From GCA-2683825 sp965662355 (GTDB taxonomy: Bacteria; Planctomycetota; UBA1135; GCA-002686595): a stretch of DNA of 64,000 bases. Where the stretch lies: the NCBI GenBank assembly GCA_965662355.1, contig CBFIHP010000001.1, positions 1 through 64,000 of the forward strand. The letters are read 5' to 3'. Each line of letters opens with the position of its first letter. The first letter of the stretch is position 1. A program made the position numbers and the translations under genes. Under the pieces are notes generated by a model that did not search any database, was not told the origin of the DNA, and saw only the letters and a list, made by a program, of their open reading frames with translations. Positions 19,586-28,566 of the stretch are shown here, one piece after another.

Positions 19586-19897
19586 CTACTCGCGCAGAAG
19601 GTCCGCTTCGCTGGGTTTGATGGAGTTGAACAGGTGGAACACGTTCAGCACGATCGCCAACGCCACGGCGGCTTCCGCCGCGGCCAGGATGATCGTGAAG
19701 ATCGCGAACATCTTGCCCTCCAAGCTGCCGGCCTCGGTCAGGCCGAAACGGTTGAAGGCCACGAAGTTGATGTTGGCCGCGTTCAAGATCATCTCGATTC
19801 CCATGAGGATGTAGATGACGTTGCGCCGCGAGATGATGGCGACGATGCCGAGGCCGAACAGGATGGCGGAGACGAGGACGTAGGCACCGAGTCCCAT
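19586..19897 (-). CDS. nuoK: NADH-quinone oxidoreductase subunit K
   Basis: 103 residues and three transmembrane helices. The conserved GIEMILNAANINFVAF carries the membrane Glu residues of the E-channel. The ATG at 19897 overlaps the nuoJ stop by one base (TGATG), a translational coupling arrangement. A 25 bp gap precedes nuoL. Confidence 0.96.
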   Translation of the reverse strand: MGLGAYVLVSAILFGLGIVAIISRRNVIYILMGIEMILNAANINFVAFNRFGLTEAGSLEGKMFAIFTIILAAAEAAVALAIVLNVFHLFNSIKPSEADLLRE

Positions 19898-20541
19898 CAG
19901 GAAGTCCCCTCTCCGGTGTACGGTTCGATGTCAGAACGCTTTCTGCGCGCGATGTAGACCGCCGCAACCAGCGCAACGGTCAAGACGATGGCCGCCAGCT
20001 CGAAAGCGACGACGTATTCATCAGCGGCCAGGAAGGCCACGCCGATGCGATCGGCGTTCTGACCCTTCGTGGAGGCGACGATGTCGGCCGTGCCATCCAG
20101 GGGTTCGCTCTTCTGGAACCACACGGCGGTCTGGCTGACCTGCCAGGAGATCCAGGCGACCCCGATGCCGACCGCGGCCAGGGCGCCGAGTACGCGCGGC
20201 AGCTTGCGCTCTTCCATGTCGGGCGGCGTCAACATGACCGCGAAGAGGATCAGGGCCAGAATCCCGCCGACGTAGATCAGTATCTGCGCCATGGCGAGGA
20301 AGTCCGACTCGAGCAGGACGAATAGCCCCGCCACGCCGGTGAAGGTCGACATCAGGGCGAAGGCGCTGCGGACGATCGAGCGCTCCCAGACGCAGACGAG
20401 CGAGCCGCCGATCGTCATGACCGCGAAGACGGCGAAACCGGCACCTTCGCCGCCCGCCTTGACCAACGCCACGCCAAAGACGAACAGCGTCAGGACAGCC
20501 AGGGCACCGTAGAAGATGCGTTGGAGGGTCTGCTGATCCAT
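19897..20541 (-). CDS. nuoJ: NADH-quinone oxidoreductase subunit J
   Basis: 214 residues and five transmembrane helices, with the family pattern SAFALMSTFTGVAGLFVLLESDFLAMAQILIYVGGILALILF in the first half. The loop before the last helix (about 110-170) is longer than in E. coli NuoJ. The ATG at 20541 directly abuts the nuoI stop with no gap. It is part of the membrane hinge of complex I that connects the quinone site to the proton channels. Confidence 0.95.
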   Translation of the reverse strand: MDQQTLQRIFYGALAVLTLFVFGVALVKAGGEGAGFAVFAVMTIGGSLVCVWERSIVRSAFALMSTFTGVAGLFVLLESDFLAMAQILIYVGGILALILFAVMLTPPDMEERKLPRVLGALAAVGIGVAWISWQVSQTAVWFQKSEPLDGTADIVASTKGQNADRIGVAFLAADEYVVAFELAAIVLTVALVAAVYIARRKRSDIEPYTGEGTS

Positions 20542-21090
20542 CTAGCCCTCTTCGTTTCCGGGTTCGGCGACGACCTCTTCGGCGGCCTTCGCTGCGGCCT
20601 TGGCCGCCTTGGCTTCCTCTTTCGCCTTCTTCTTCTTCGCGGCCTCGATCATGCGCGTCTTGGCATCGCGGGACATGCCGCGGTACGAGAGCAGGTCGTG
20701 CACGAATTCACTGCGATCGAAGCTGACGAAGGCGAACTCCGTACCCATGTGGATGCAATCCTTGGGGCACGGGTAGACGCACAGCTCACAGAACATGCAC
20801 TTCTGGTAGTCGAGCGTGAAGGAGATCCATTCGAGCTCCTTGCCGTGGCGCACGGCGTCCATCTCGATGCAGTCGATCGGGCAGGCACGTGCGCAGGCCA
20901 GGCAGTCGATGCACTTCTCCTGCTCGAGGTAGTGGATGCCCCGATAGCGGTTGGGGATCGGCAAGCGCTCGTCCGGATACTGCACCGTGATCGGCTTTTG
21001 GAGCAGATACTTGCCCGTGATCCGCATCCCCACCAGGGTCGTCCTTACCGAGTCGAAGACGTTCTTGACGTATTTTGAAACCGTGGTCAT
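20542..21090 (-). CDS. nuoI: NADH-quinone oxidoreductase subunit I with an Ala/Lys-rich tail
   Basis: 182 residues from ATG 21090, 4 bp after the nuoH stop; a TTG at 21114 inside nuoH is less likely. Two 4Fe-4S motifs are clear: CIDCLACARACP and CMFCELCVYPCP. They carry clusters N6a and N6b, which feed electrons toward NuoB. The last roughly 40 residues form a Lys/Ala/Glu helix-like tail (contains KKKKAKEEAKAAKAAAKAAEE-type composition) beyond the normal family end, probably a protein-protein contact or disordered segment. Confidence 0.95.
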   Translation of the reverse strand: MTTVSKYVKNVFDSVRTTLVGMRITGKYLLQKPITVQYPDERLPIPNRYRGIHYLEQEKCIDCLACARACPIDCIEMDAVRHGKELEWISFTLDYQKCMFCELCVYPCPKDCIHMGTEFAFVSFDRSEFVHDLLSYRGMSRDAKTRMIEAAKKKKAKEEAKAAKAAAKAAEEVVAEPGNEEG

Positions 21091-21094
21091 GGGG

Positions 21095-22282
21095 CTAACG
21101 CCAGAGGGGAGCAATCAGGGCTTCCCATACCCCTGCGCCAAGAACGCAGACAAGTGCCAGCGGAGTCAGGTACTTGTATCCCATGGTCATCACCTGATCG
21201 ATCCGCACGCGCGGCAGCGTCCAGCGCAGCCACATCATGAGGAAGATACCAGCGAAGCCCTTGAGGATGATCGTGGCACCCTGAGCAAGCTGGTGCAGAA
21301 CGCTACCGGTGCCCGCCATGCCTTCGGCCAGCGAGCTCAACGGGCTCTCGAAGCCACCGAAGAAGAAGAACGAACCGACCGCGCAGTACAGGAACATCGC
21401 GGCGTACTCCTCCATGAAGAAGAACGACCAGCGGATGCCGGAGTATTCGGTCATGAAGCCCGCGACCAGCTCCGATTCGGCCTCGGGAAGGTCGAAGGGC
21501 GCGCGCTTGGTCTCCGCCAGAATGGCGACGAAGAACAGGAGGAAGGCCGGGAGCATGAACGGGTTGACCCAGGGCCAGATGTACCAGTTGAAGATACCGA
21601 AGCCACCGCCCTGGCCATTGCTGACCTCGATCAGGTTGAAGCTGCCCGCAACCATGATCGGAACGAGGAGGCTGATCCCGAGCGGGATCTCGTAGGCCAC
21701 TACCTGAGCCGCCTCGCGCATGGCGCCATAGAGCGACCACTTCGAGTTGGACGACCAGCCGGCCATGACGACCCCGATCGTCGTCGTCGAGGTCATGGCC
21801 AGGATCATGAAGATTCCGAGCTCGAAGTTGGCGAAGTAGAAGGCACCCGTCAGCGGGAAAGCCGCCATCGCGCCCAGGAGACTCGCCAATACGAGCGCCG
21901 GGGCCATGACGAAGAGCACGCGGTCCGCGCCGAGCGGCACGAGGTCTTCCTTGAGCAGCAACTTGACGCCGTCGGCCAGCGGCTGGAGCCAACCGTGCCA
22001 ACCCACGCGCATCGGGCCATAGCGACACTGGATGTGGCCAGAGACCTTGCGTTCGAGCCAGGTCGAGAACATCGTCAGCAACGCGACGATTGCAAGAACG
22101 ATGCCCATGCCGACGCCGATGGCGGTCAAAGGAATCGCCCAGGCGGGAACGAACTCGGGCTTGATTCCGATGAGGAAGTCTTGCACGGCATTGGTGCCGA
22201 AGCTTTCCTTCAAACCGGACTCTGTGGATTGGGCCACAGAGAGCATGGAGGACAGTGCGAGTGAGGGGTCGAGGCTCAACAT
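21095..22282 (-). CDS. nuoH: NADH-quinone oxidoreductase subunit H
   Basis: 395 residues and about eight to nine transmembrane helices. Typical NuoH stretches are STWLERKVSGHIQCRYGPMRVG, LADGVKLLLKEDL and the acidic loop RAPFDLPEAESELVAGFMTEYSG, which lines the quinone-binding cavity. The N-terminus is about 40 residues longer than in many homologues. ATG at 22282, 4 bp after nuoD. Confidence 0.95.
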   Translation of the reverse strand: MLSLDPSLALSSMLSVAQSTESGLKESFGTNAVQDFLIGIKPEFVPAWAIPLTAIGVGMGIVLAIVALLTMFSTWLERKVSGHIQCRYGPMRVGWHGWLQPLADGVKLLLKEDLVPLGADRVLFVMAPALVLASLLGAMAAFPLTGAFYFANFELGIFMILAMTSTTTIGVVMAGWSSNSKWSLYGAMREAAQVVAYEIPLGISLLVPIMVAGSFNLIEVSNGQGGGFGIFNWYIWPWVNPFMLPAFLLFFVAILAETKRAPFDLPEAESELVAGFMTEYSGIRWSFFFMEEYAAMFLYCAVGSFFFFGGFESPLSSLAEGMAGTGSVLHQLAQGATIILKGFAGIFLMMWLRWTLPRVRIDQVMTMGYKYLTPLALVCVLGAGVWEALIAPLWR

Positions 22283-22286
22283 CGAA

Positions 22287-23495
22287 TCAACGATCCGTCT
22301 CCCCCACCACGATGTCGGTGGATCCGATGATGGCGATCGCGTCGGCCAGCAGTGTTCCGGGCATCAATTCTTCCAGGACAGCCAGGTTGGCGAACGAAGG
22401 CCCGCGGACACGGCAACGCACCGCGATCTTGCCGCCGTCCGAGACGACATAGTGTCCGAGCTCGCCGCGCGGGTTTTCGATCCCCACGTAGGCCTCACCC
22501 GGCGGAATACGCAGGGTCTTCGGGATCTCGGCGATGATCGGGCCAGGCTCGACCTTGTCGAGGCACCAGCGCACGATCTTGATCGATTCCATCATCTCCA
22601 TGACACGAACCCAGGCTCGGTCCCACGTGTCGCCGAGGGTGCCCTTCTCGCCCGAAGCCAGCGGAATCTCGAAGGCCTTGTCCTTCCAGATCTCGTCGTA
22701 CAGCTCGTACGGAGTGTCGCGGCGTAGATCCCAATCGATGTTGCTACCGCGCAACATCGGACCCGTCAGGCCGAAGTCGAGCGCCATCTCGCGCGAGATG
22801 ACGCCGATGTTCGCCGTACGCTGCACGAAGATGTGGTTCTGCATCAAGAGGTCGTAGTACTCCTTCCACTTCACCTCGAAGGTGTCGCAGAAGGCCTCGA
22901 CCTCGCTCAACCAACCCGGAGGCGCGTCGTTGAACACGCCGCCAATGCGGATGTAGCTGTACGTCAGGCGCGCGCCGCAGATTTTCTCGAACAAGGCCAT
23001 CATCCATTCGCGTTCCCGGAACATGTACAGAAACGGCGTGATGGCCCCGATGTCGAGCCCGTAGGTCCCGATCGCAATCAGGTGCGAACCGATGCGGTTC
23101 AATTCGGCGCAGATCGTGCGCAGCATCATGGCGCGGCGCGGGATCTCGATGCCCATGAGGGCCTCGACCGCCATCGAGTAGCCCAGGTTGTTGTTCATCG
23201 CCGCCAGGTAGTCGTAGCGGTCGGTGTAGGGCAGGTACTGCAGCCACTCGACGTTCTCGCCGATCTTCTCGGCGCAGCGGTGCAGATAGCCCAGGTGGGG
23301 CTGGGCGCCGGTGACTAGCTCGCCATCGCAGCGGATCAGGACGCGCATCACCCCGTGGGTCGCGGGGTGTTGGGGGCCCATGTTGACCTCCATGTCCTGC
23401 GTACGAACATCGAGCATGTACTCACGTTCGCCGCTGTCGAGGAGCTCGCCCTTGGACTGCGCGATCGAGGGCTCGTAGGTGTCGGTGGTACTCAT
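22287..23495 (-). CDS. nuoD: NADH-quinone oxidoreductase subunit D (49 kDa)
   Basis: 402 residues, ATG at 23495. The N-terminal NMGPQHPATHGVMR motif and the C-terminal GSTDIVVGETDR end are diagnostic for the 49 kDa subunit that, with NuoB, forms the quinone-reduction site. It is a separate gene, not a nuoCD fusion; nuoC ends 3 bp upstream. Confidence 0.96.
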   Translation of the reverse strand: MSTTDTYEPSIAQSKGELLDSGEREYMLDVRTQDMEVNMGPQHPATHGVMRVLIRCDGELVTGAQPHLGYLHRCAEKIGENVEWLQYLPYTDRYDYLAAMNNNLGYSMAVEALMGIEIPRRAMMLRTICAELNRIGSHLIAIGTYGLDIGAITPFLYMFREREWMMALFEKICGARLTYSYIRIGGVFNDAPPGWLSEVEAFCDTFEVKWKEYYDLLMQNHIFVQRTANIGVISREMALDFGLTGPMLRGSNIDWDLRRDTPYELYDEIWKDKAFEIPLASGEKGTLGDTWDRAWVRVMEMMESIKIVRWCLDKVEPGPIIAEIPKTLRIPPGEAYVGIENPRGELGHYVVSDGGKIAVRCRVRGPSFANLAVLEELMPGTLLADAIAIIGSTDIVVGETDR

Positions 23496-23498
23496 GAC

Positions 23499-24017
23499 CT
23501 ACTTGCAGGAAATCCCGTGGTACTCCTCGGGGTACTCGTAGTCCTTGCGCATCGGAGCGCCTATCCAGTCCTCCGGCAACAGGATGTTGCGCGGGTCGGG
23601 ATGGCCCTCGAAGGTGATGCCGTACATCTCGCCGCACTCGCGTTCAGCCCACTGGGCTCCGCGGTGCACGGGAGCGCTGGTGGGCATGACCGGGTTCGCC
23701 TTTGGCAGGAAACACTTCACCGCGAGCCGATGCTTGTGGGTTAGCGAAAGCAACTGGACGTTGATCCAGAGGTTTTCGTCGTCCTTCGACGGGTCGGTCG
23801 CCGACAGATCAGCCATCAGCTCGAATTTCAACAATGCGTCGTCGCGCACGCACTCGAGGAACTCAGGCAGCCTCTCTGGCTCGACCAAGACGAAGGAGTC
23901 GCCGAAGCGCCCCTTGTCCTTCTTGTCCTCGGGGTTCGGTTCACGCGGCTCGTCGCACCCGATCACACCGGGAGCCTTGATGGAGCGAATCCGGTCGTAG
24001 ATAACCTGAAAGTCCAT
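23499..24017 (-). CDS. nuoC: NADH-quinone oxidoreductase subunit C (30 kDa)
   Basis: 172 residues, ATG at 24017. The C-terminal half carries the 30 kDa signature ERECGEMYGITFEGHPDPRN followed by the GAPMRKDY block. The N-terminal domain is shorter than average and begins with a charged stretch. It is a hydrophilic connecting-arm subunit with no cofactor. 27 bp separate it from nuoB. Confidence 0.94.
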   Translation of the reverse strand: MDFQVIYDRIRSIKAPGVIGCDEPREPNPEDKKDKGRFGDSFVLVEPERLPEFLECVRDDALLKFELMADLSATDPSKDDENLWINVQLLSLTHKHRLAVKCFLPKANPVMPTSAPVHRGAQWAERECGEMYGITFEGHPDPRNILLPEDWIGAPMRKDYEYPEEYHGISCK

Positions 24018-24044
24018 TTCCTAGGGGTCCGGTTTCTGAGGCTT

Positions 24045-24545
24045 CTAGGCGGTGCGAAGGGGCTTGCGAATGACCGATGAGGCCTGGATCTTCTCTTGGA
24101 GCTTCATCAGCCCCTCGAGCAGCGCTTCGGGCCGCGGTGGGCAACCGGCGATGTAAACGTCGACCGGAATGACCCGATCAACACCCTTGACGACGGTGTA
24201 GCCGTACTTGTAGTAGGGGCCACCCCCGGTCGCGCAGGCGCCCATCGCGATGGCGTACTTCGGTGAGGGCATCTGGTCATAGAGCCGCTTGATCCGCTCG
24301 GCCATTTTGAAGTTCACCGTACCGGCAACGATCATCAGATCGGCCTGCCGCGGCGAGGCACGGAAGGCGCCCGCACCGAAGCGGTCGATGTCGTGGTGTG
24401 CACAGCCCACCGCCATCATCTCGATGGCGCAGCAGGCGAGGCCGAAGGTCATCGGCCAGATGCTGGAGAGCCGGCACCAATTGAGGAGCCAATCCACCTT
24501 TGTCGTGAGGACGTTTTCCTCGAACTGCTTCTCGAGAAGGCCCAT
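24045..24545 (-). CDS. nuoB: NADH-quinone oxidoreductase subunit B
   Basis: 166 residues, ATG at 24545. The ligands of terminal 4Fe-4S cluster N2 are present: adjacent Cys38-Cys39 in FGLACCAIEMM, Cys104 in GACATGGG and Cys135 in GCPPRPEALL. The protein hands electrons to quinone at the interface with NuoD. Confidence 0.96.
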   Translation of the reverse strand: MGLLEKQFEENVLTTKVDWLLNWCRLSSIWPMTFGLACCAIEMMAVGCAHHDIDRFGAGAFRASPRQADLMIVAGTVNFKMAERIKRLYDQMPSPKYAIAMGACATGGGPYYKYGYTVVKGVDRVIPVDVYIAGCPPRPEALLEGLMKLQEKIQASSVIRKPLRTA

Positions 24546-24593
24546 GAATCGGAGTCTCTCTGGTTCGGTTCTGCTTCGTTTGGGCCGCGCTGG

Positions 24594-25139
24594 TCAGGCG
24601 GCCTCTTCTTCGGACCCGTCGGAATCGCCATCGCTGCCCTCTTCGTCGGCTTTGTCCGCCTCCAGGGCTTCTTCGAGCTCGGCCACCTTGGGCAGGTAGA
24701 TCTTCTTGCGCTTCTCCGGCGGTTGATAGTGCGGGGAATCCCACGTCAGCACCCAATCGAGGTCTCCCTTGGCCCACACGTAGGCGAGGCCGAGGAAGAG
24801 GATCAGGATGAAGAGCACTCCCTCGATCAGTGCGAAGACGCCAACACCCATGCCCTGGGCGGCACCTTGATCGCGCACCGCATCACCGAGCACCAGGGCC
24901 CAGGGAAACAGGAAGGCGATCTCCACCGCGAAGATCACGTAGACCAGTGCAACCGTGTAGTAGCGGATGTCGAACTGGATCCACGCGTCGCCAATCGCTT
25001 CCTCGCCACACTCGTATGTCTCGAGCCCGGTCTTCACCTTCCGCTTGGGGCGGATGAACGACGCCACGATCATGTTGGCGAACACGAACACGAGCCCGAC
25101 GCAGGCAAAGAGGAGGACCGTGAGGTAGTCGAAGTACAT
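24594..25139 (-). CDS. nuoA: NADH-quinone oxidoreductase subunit A with a long acidic tail
   Basis: 181 residues, ATG at 25139; first gene of the complex I operon. Three transmembrane helices; the loop TYECGEEAIGDAWIQFDIRYY is the conserved NuoA segment. The family is usually near 120-140 residues. Here about 40 extra C-terminal residues are very acidic (Glu, Asp, Ser). The operon promoter should lie upstream, within about 25140-25330. Confidence 0.94.
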   Translation of the reverse strand: MYFDYLTVLLFACVGLVFVFANMIVASFIRPKRKVKTGLETYECGEEAIGDAWIQFDIRYYTVALVYVIFAVEIAFLFPWALVLGDAVRDQGAAQGMGVGVFALIEGVLFILILFLGLAYVWAKGDLDWVLTWDSPHYQPPEKRKKIYLPKVAELEEALEADKADEEGSDGDSDGSEEEAA

Positions 25140-25324
25140 GGCCTAGGAGGAGCCGCTCGGTACCGTCGTCGGAGGAGCACACGGGCTGCGTTCCGCGCAG
25201 TCGGTATGCCACCCCGGCGGTGGCAACCGGGACGGGAGCGACCGCAGCTCATCAACCGCGGTCGGGGCGAAATGGGCCGACATAATACGTAGGGGTCTTC
25301 CCGATTCCCATGCCGACAGGGGGT

Positions 25325-25705
25325 TTTGGGATGGAAGTTGCAACTCCGCGCAAACCGCTCGGTCCACGGCCCATGGCACGCGAGGAACCCGACGCTTGTG
25401 GAGGCCACACATCTCGCGCCCCGAAGAGGAGCGTGAGTCTGGCTCGAAACCCAACGGCGCTGCGCTCTTTGCTCGCCAACTTGCTCCTCGGCGCGCTGGC
25501 ATGGACGACCCTTCGATGCGTTTGCGACAACGTACAAACGACCGTAGGTGAGGCCTTGCTGCTGCGCTGGGCACGCAAGCTGTGCGAGCACCCCCTACGC
25601 ACCAGCGTGGGGCTCGGATTGGTCTTACAGGCCCTGCTCGGAAACTCGGCGGCCAGGCGACGAATCATCGATCCCGTGGATCAGGGCTGGATCCCCGAGG
25701 AGTGA
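25325..25705 (+). CDS. Possible small membrane protein, uncertain
   Basis: An open frame of up to 131 codons from 25310 (126 from ATG 25325), divergent from nuoA. The N-terminal third is Pro/Arg-rich; a hydrophobic stretch (SLLANLLLGALAW) and a second one (TSVGLGLVLQALLG) could be membrane segments. Codon use is compatible with coding, but overlapping reverse frames exist and no homologue comes to mind. The start is uncertain; an internal ATG at 25373 is also possible. Confidence 0.35.
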   Translation, partial: FGMEVATPRKPLGPRPMAREEPDACGGHTSRAPKRSVSLARNPTALRSLLANLLLGALAWTTLRCVCDNVQTTVGEALLLRWARKLCEHPLRTSVGLGLVLQALLGNSAARRRIIDPVDQGWIPEE

Positions 25706-25896
25706 CCCGCTCGTTGCTCGCCATTTGTTAGGGTCAAGGCTCCCACCCCTGGGGCCACTTCCGGGAATCAGGCCAGCGGATTACACCGAATTAAAGGCAA
25801 TAACGGCCTTTTCGCGTACCATCGGGCGTTGCGGTTTCCTTGCCGGACCCAAGAGGCTAGCGCACGCTCGATGACAATTCCGTGGATACAAATCTC

Positions 25897-27549
25897 ATGA
25901 AGTTCGTGGCCGGCGTCCTCATCGCCGGTGGGCTGTCGGCCCAGTCCGTACAGACCCTGGCACAGATCGATGATGTCGTGACTGGAGTCGGAGCCATCGC
26001 GTCGGTCGACAACGCCGTGATCAGTGACAACGGCACGTGGCTCATGCTCTGCGGCACCGATGGGGCGCCGAATCTCGATTCGGTCGTCCTGAAGAACGGA
26101 CTCCTGCTCTTGCGCGAAGGCGACGCGGTCAGCTCGCCGGAGGGCGCGACGATCCACGAGTTCGTCGATTGGGAGATCGATCGCCGCGGCAGCCTCGTCC
26201 AGCACGTGCGTATTTCGGTCGGCGGCGAGGTCCTGGACGCCCTGTACTGGAATGACCGCCTGCTAGTTCTCCAGAACACCCCGGTAGGTACGGTCGACTC
26301 GGGCGCCAAGTGCTGGAATCGCTTCGAGGGGTTCCGCGTCAACAGCGAGAGCCAGGTCCTGATTCTCGCCAACATTGTCGACGCCTCTGACATCGGCTTG
26401 CCGGTCGAAGGGCAAAACACGCTGGTGTTGATCGAGACGGACCCCAACGGCGACGTCATCGAGAAGAAGACCCTCGTTGTCGAGGGCTACGAACTTCCCG
26501 GCTTGCCCTCGCCGGTAGACCGCTTCCCGGCGAATCCCGGATCCAACACGATCGGTCTCAATCGCTATGCCGAATTCCTGTGGAGCCCGATCACCGAAGA
26601 CGGCACGCAGTTCCTGATGATAACCACGGAAGAAATCGTTTCGCACACCGATTTCGGTTTCGTCGATCCGGACGATTCGCGCATCGATGGTCGGCGTATT
26701 CGCGACTTCGAGGACTATCGGGGCGATATCAACAACATGCGCGACTTCGCCTATTCATGCCGACTGCGCACGTTCAACGCCGCCGAGCTTGAGTCCGATT
26801 GGGTCGTCGCGCTGAACAACGAGAAGTTCGTGCAAGAAGGCGATGTGCTGCCTTCGCTGGCCGATGCGGTGATCGACGAAGGAACGGACGCGCCGATCTA
26901 TCTCGCGAACAATCAGATTGTATATTGGCAGGCCGCTCTGCGAGACACCGGCGCCCACGAGAACCTCGCTTTCATGCGGGGCGACAGCGTCATCGTCCGC
27001 AAGGGACACACCGTGCTCGACGGCAAGCTGGTCACCGAAATCGAAGCCGGTCCGGAAGCCTTCTACGTCAGTTCGGACGGACGCTATTGGTCCGGCCGGG
27101 TCCAACTGGAAGGAACGGGAGACGCCCTTGCGTATGCGGACTTCGGTCTCGCCGTGCCGTTGCCCGGACGTCGCCTCAACGAGGGGGTCTTGCGCGTGGT
27201 CAGCGGCAACGTGCTGCTCGATCGAGAGATCACGCTGCTCTTCGACGACGCCCAGGCACCTGGAACCCCTGCATTCCTGTTCTTCTCGACCATCCCGGCC
27301 GTCACCGGGGCGGAAACCGGACACATCTTCGAATACGGCGAGCTGCTCGTCGGCTTGCCCCTCCACTTCCTGATCCCCGGCCCGACCTGGTATGGCTCGG
27401 CGGTCGAGGTGAACGAGTCGGCCCCCTCGGATCCGGCCCTCGTCGGCACGGTTTGGTTCGGTCAGGCGGCTTACCTGAACTTCACACACCAGACCTCCGA
27501 GACGGTTCGATTGACCAACGGTTTGCGTATCGAATTAGGGCAACCCTAG
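25897..27549 (+). CDS. Secreted paralogue A, repeat protein of unknown function
   Basis: 550 residues from ATG 25897, which opens a signal peptide ending near GGLSAQ; a GTG at 25882 is in frame but less likely. The body has repeating units in which a hydrophobic strand with an R-x-G or E-G-D motif is followed by a G-x-W strand, for example LLREGDAVSSP, ALYWNDRLLVL, FMRGDSVIVRKGH and SSDGRYWSG. This resembles propeller-like secreted repeats (DUF7453 or choice-of-anchor type). The last 110 residues, from about LLFDDAQAPG to LTNGLRIELGQP, match the C-terminal ends of the proteins at 35410 and 37282. Function unknown. Confidence 0.82.
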   Translation: MKFVAGVLIAGGLSAQSVQTLAQIDDVVTGVGAIASVDNAVISDNGTWLMLCGTDGAPNLDSVVLKNGLLLLREGDAVSSPEGATIHEFVDWEIDRRGSLVQHVRISVGGEVLDALYWNDRLLVLQNTPVGTVDSGAKCWNRFEGFRVNSESQVLILANIVDASDIGLPVEGQNTLVLIETDPNGDVIEKKTLVVEGYELPGLPSPVDRFPANPGSNTIGLNRYAEFLWSPITEDGTQFLMITTEEIVSHTDFGFVDPDDSRIDGRRIRDFEDYRGDINNMRDFAYSCRLRTFNAAELESDWVVALNNEKFVQEGDVLPSLADAVIDEGTDAPIYLANNQIVYWQAALRDTGAHENLAFMRGDSVIVRKGHTVLDGKLVTEIEAGPEAFYVSSDGRYWSGRVQLEGTGDALAYADFGLAVPLPGRRLNEGVLRVVSGNVLLDREITLLFDDAQAPGTPAFLFFSTIPAVTGAETGHIFEYGELLVGLPLHFLIPGPTWYGSAVEVNESAPSDPALVGTVWFGQAAYLNFTHQTSETVRLTNGLRIELGQP

Positions 27550-27838
27550 GAGTTCGCTACGCCACGGGCTCCGAAACTACGGAGACGTCCGGGGTCTTTC
27601 AGTACGAGCCGCAGCACGAGAGCTAGGACGGTCGAGTTTTCGAGGATCCCGTTTCCCCCATCGAGGATCCTGCAATCCAGGCTAAGATACCAACCAGTCT
27701 TTCTCGAGGCGTCAGGAGCGAAAGCCACGTAGCTACCCCCTGTTATGGCGCCCATTCGAAGATCGGCCCAGAAGTGAGGAGATATCGCTTCCCATCGACC
27801 CTTGCGGGTAGGCTGATCGCTTTACTTTCCAGCGCAAC

Positions 27839-28546
27839 ATGATTGCTCAACTGCAAGCGGAAGTGGTCCAGGGTCCCCTGGAGCACGAACGTTTTGGCAA
27901 GGCGATTGTCGTCCGCCCCACGGTGGAAACGACTCGAGCCCATCGCTACCCCTCCCAGGCCGTCGTCGTCACCGCCGTCGCTCGGCGCTTGATCGAACTC
28001 TCCAAGGAAGGGGAAAAGATCCAGTCCGTGGTCGTCGAGGCCGGTGCAAAGGATCCGACGTGCCATCCCGAATTCCACGAGATCAGCGAGATCATTCGCG
28101 AGCTACAGCACAAGCACTTTCCGAAAGCCAAGCTGTATCTGCTCTCGGACGTACCGCACCTCGAGTTCGCGCAAACGCGCCACGCGCTCTCGTTCTACGA
28201 CCAACCGATGGTTCGGCTCGAGGCCGGAACACAGAAGATGTTCTGTGCCCTGACGGGCGCAAAGCCCCAGGTCTTCAAGGACGTGGTCGAACAGCTTCCG
28301 CGCCTGGGAAATGAGCGCCTCATCGTTCAAGCGGAGTTCATCCGCGGAGACATCGACAACTCCAAGGACACCGAGGTTCGCGCCTGGATTCGCCACCTGT
28401 CCTCGATCAAGCCCGCGGGCGTGCACATCACCACGCCGGCCAAGGCCAAGGACAAGTCGAAGAGGCCGATCACGAAGACGCGCATGACCGAAATCGCCGA
28501 GATGGTCGCTTCCAAGACGGGGATTCCCGTGGAAGTCCTCGAGTAG
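27839..28546 (+). CDS. Radical-SAM-fold protein lacking the CxxxCxxC cluster motif
   Basis: 235 residues, ATG at 27839; an in-frame stop at 27809 rules out a longer N-terminus. The order of motifs follows radical SAM proteins of the COG0731 / YfkA-like type: a GPL..ERFG start (12-20), then VVVEAGAKDPTCHPEF (65-79) where relatives have GxGEPTLHP, KAKLYLLSD (96-104), MVRLEAGTQKMF (124-135), and VQAEFIRGDIDNS (163-175). The region where CxxxCxxC should stand (about 21-40) has no Cys; the only cysteines are 75 and 136. It therefore should not bind the normal 4Fe-4S cluster. It is 20 bp upstream of the ABC ATPase gene and probably co-transcribed with it. Confidence 0.72.
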   Translation: MIAQLQAEVVQGPLEHERFGKAIVVRPTVETTRAHRYPSQAVVVTAVARRLIELSKEGEKIQSVVVEAGAKDPTCHPEFHEISEIIRELQHKHFPKAKLYLLSDVPHLEFAQTRHALSFYDQPMVRLEAGTQKMFCALTGAKPQVFKDVVEQLPRLGNERLIVQAEFIRGDIDNSKDTEVRAWIRHLSSIKPAGVHITTPAKAKDKSKRPITKTRMTEIAEMVASKTGIPVEVLE

Positions 28547-28566
28547 CGGGTACGGAGCCGGTCTGA

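Noticed and set aside
20573..20660. GCC/AAG-rich stretch in nuoI that looked like a simple repeat
   Set aside because: It encodes the Ala/Lys tail of NuoI in frame and is not a tandem DNA repeat of fixed period.
27550..27838. Possible reverse-strand gene remnant and a short direct repeat TCGAGGATCC
   Set aside because: The translations show no family similarity, and a ten-base repeat found twice is too short to support an element.
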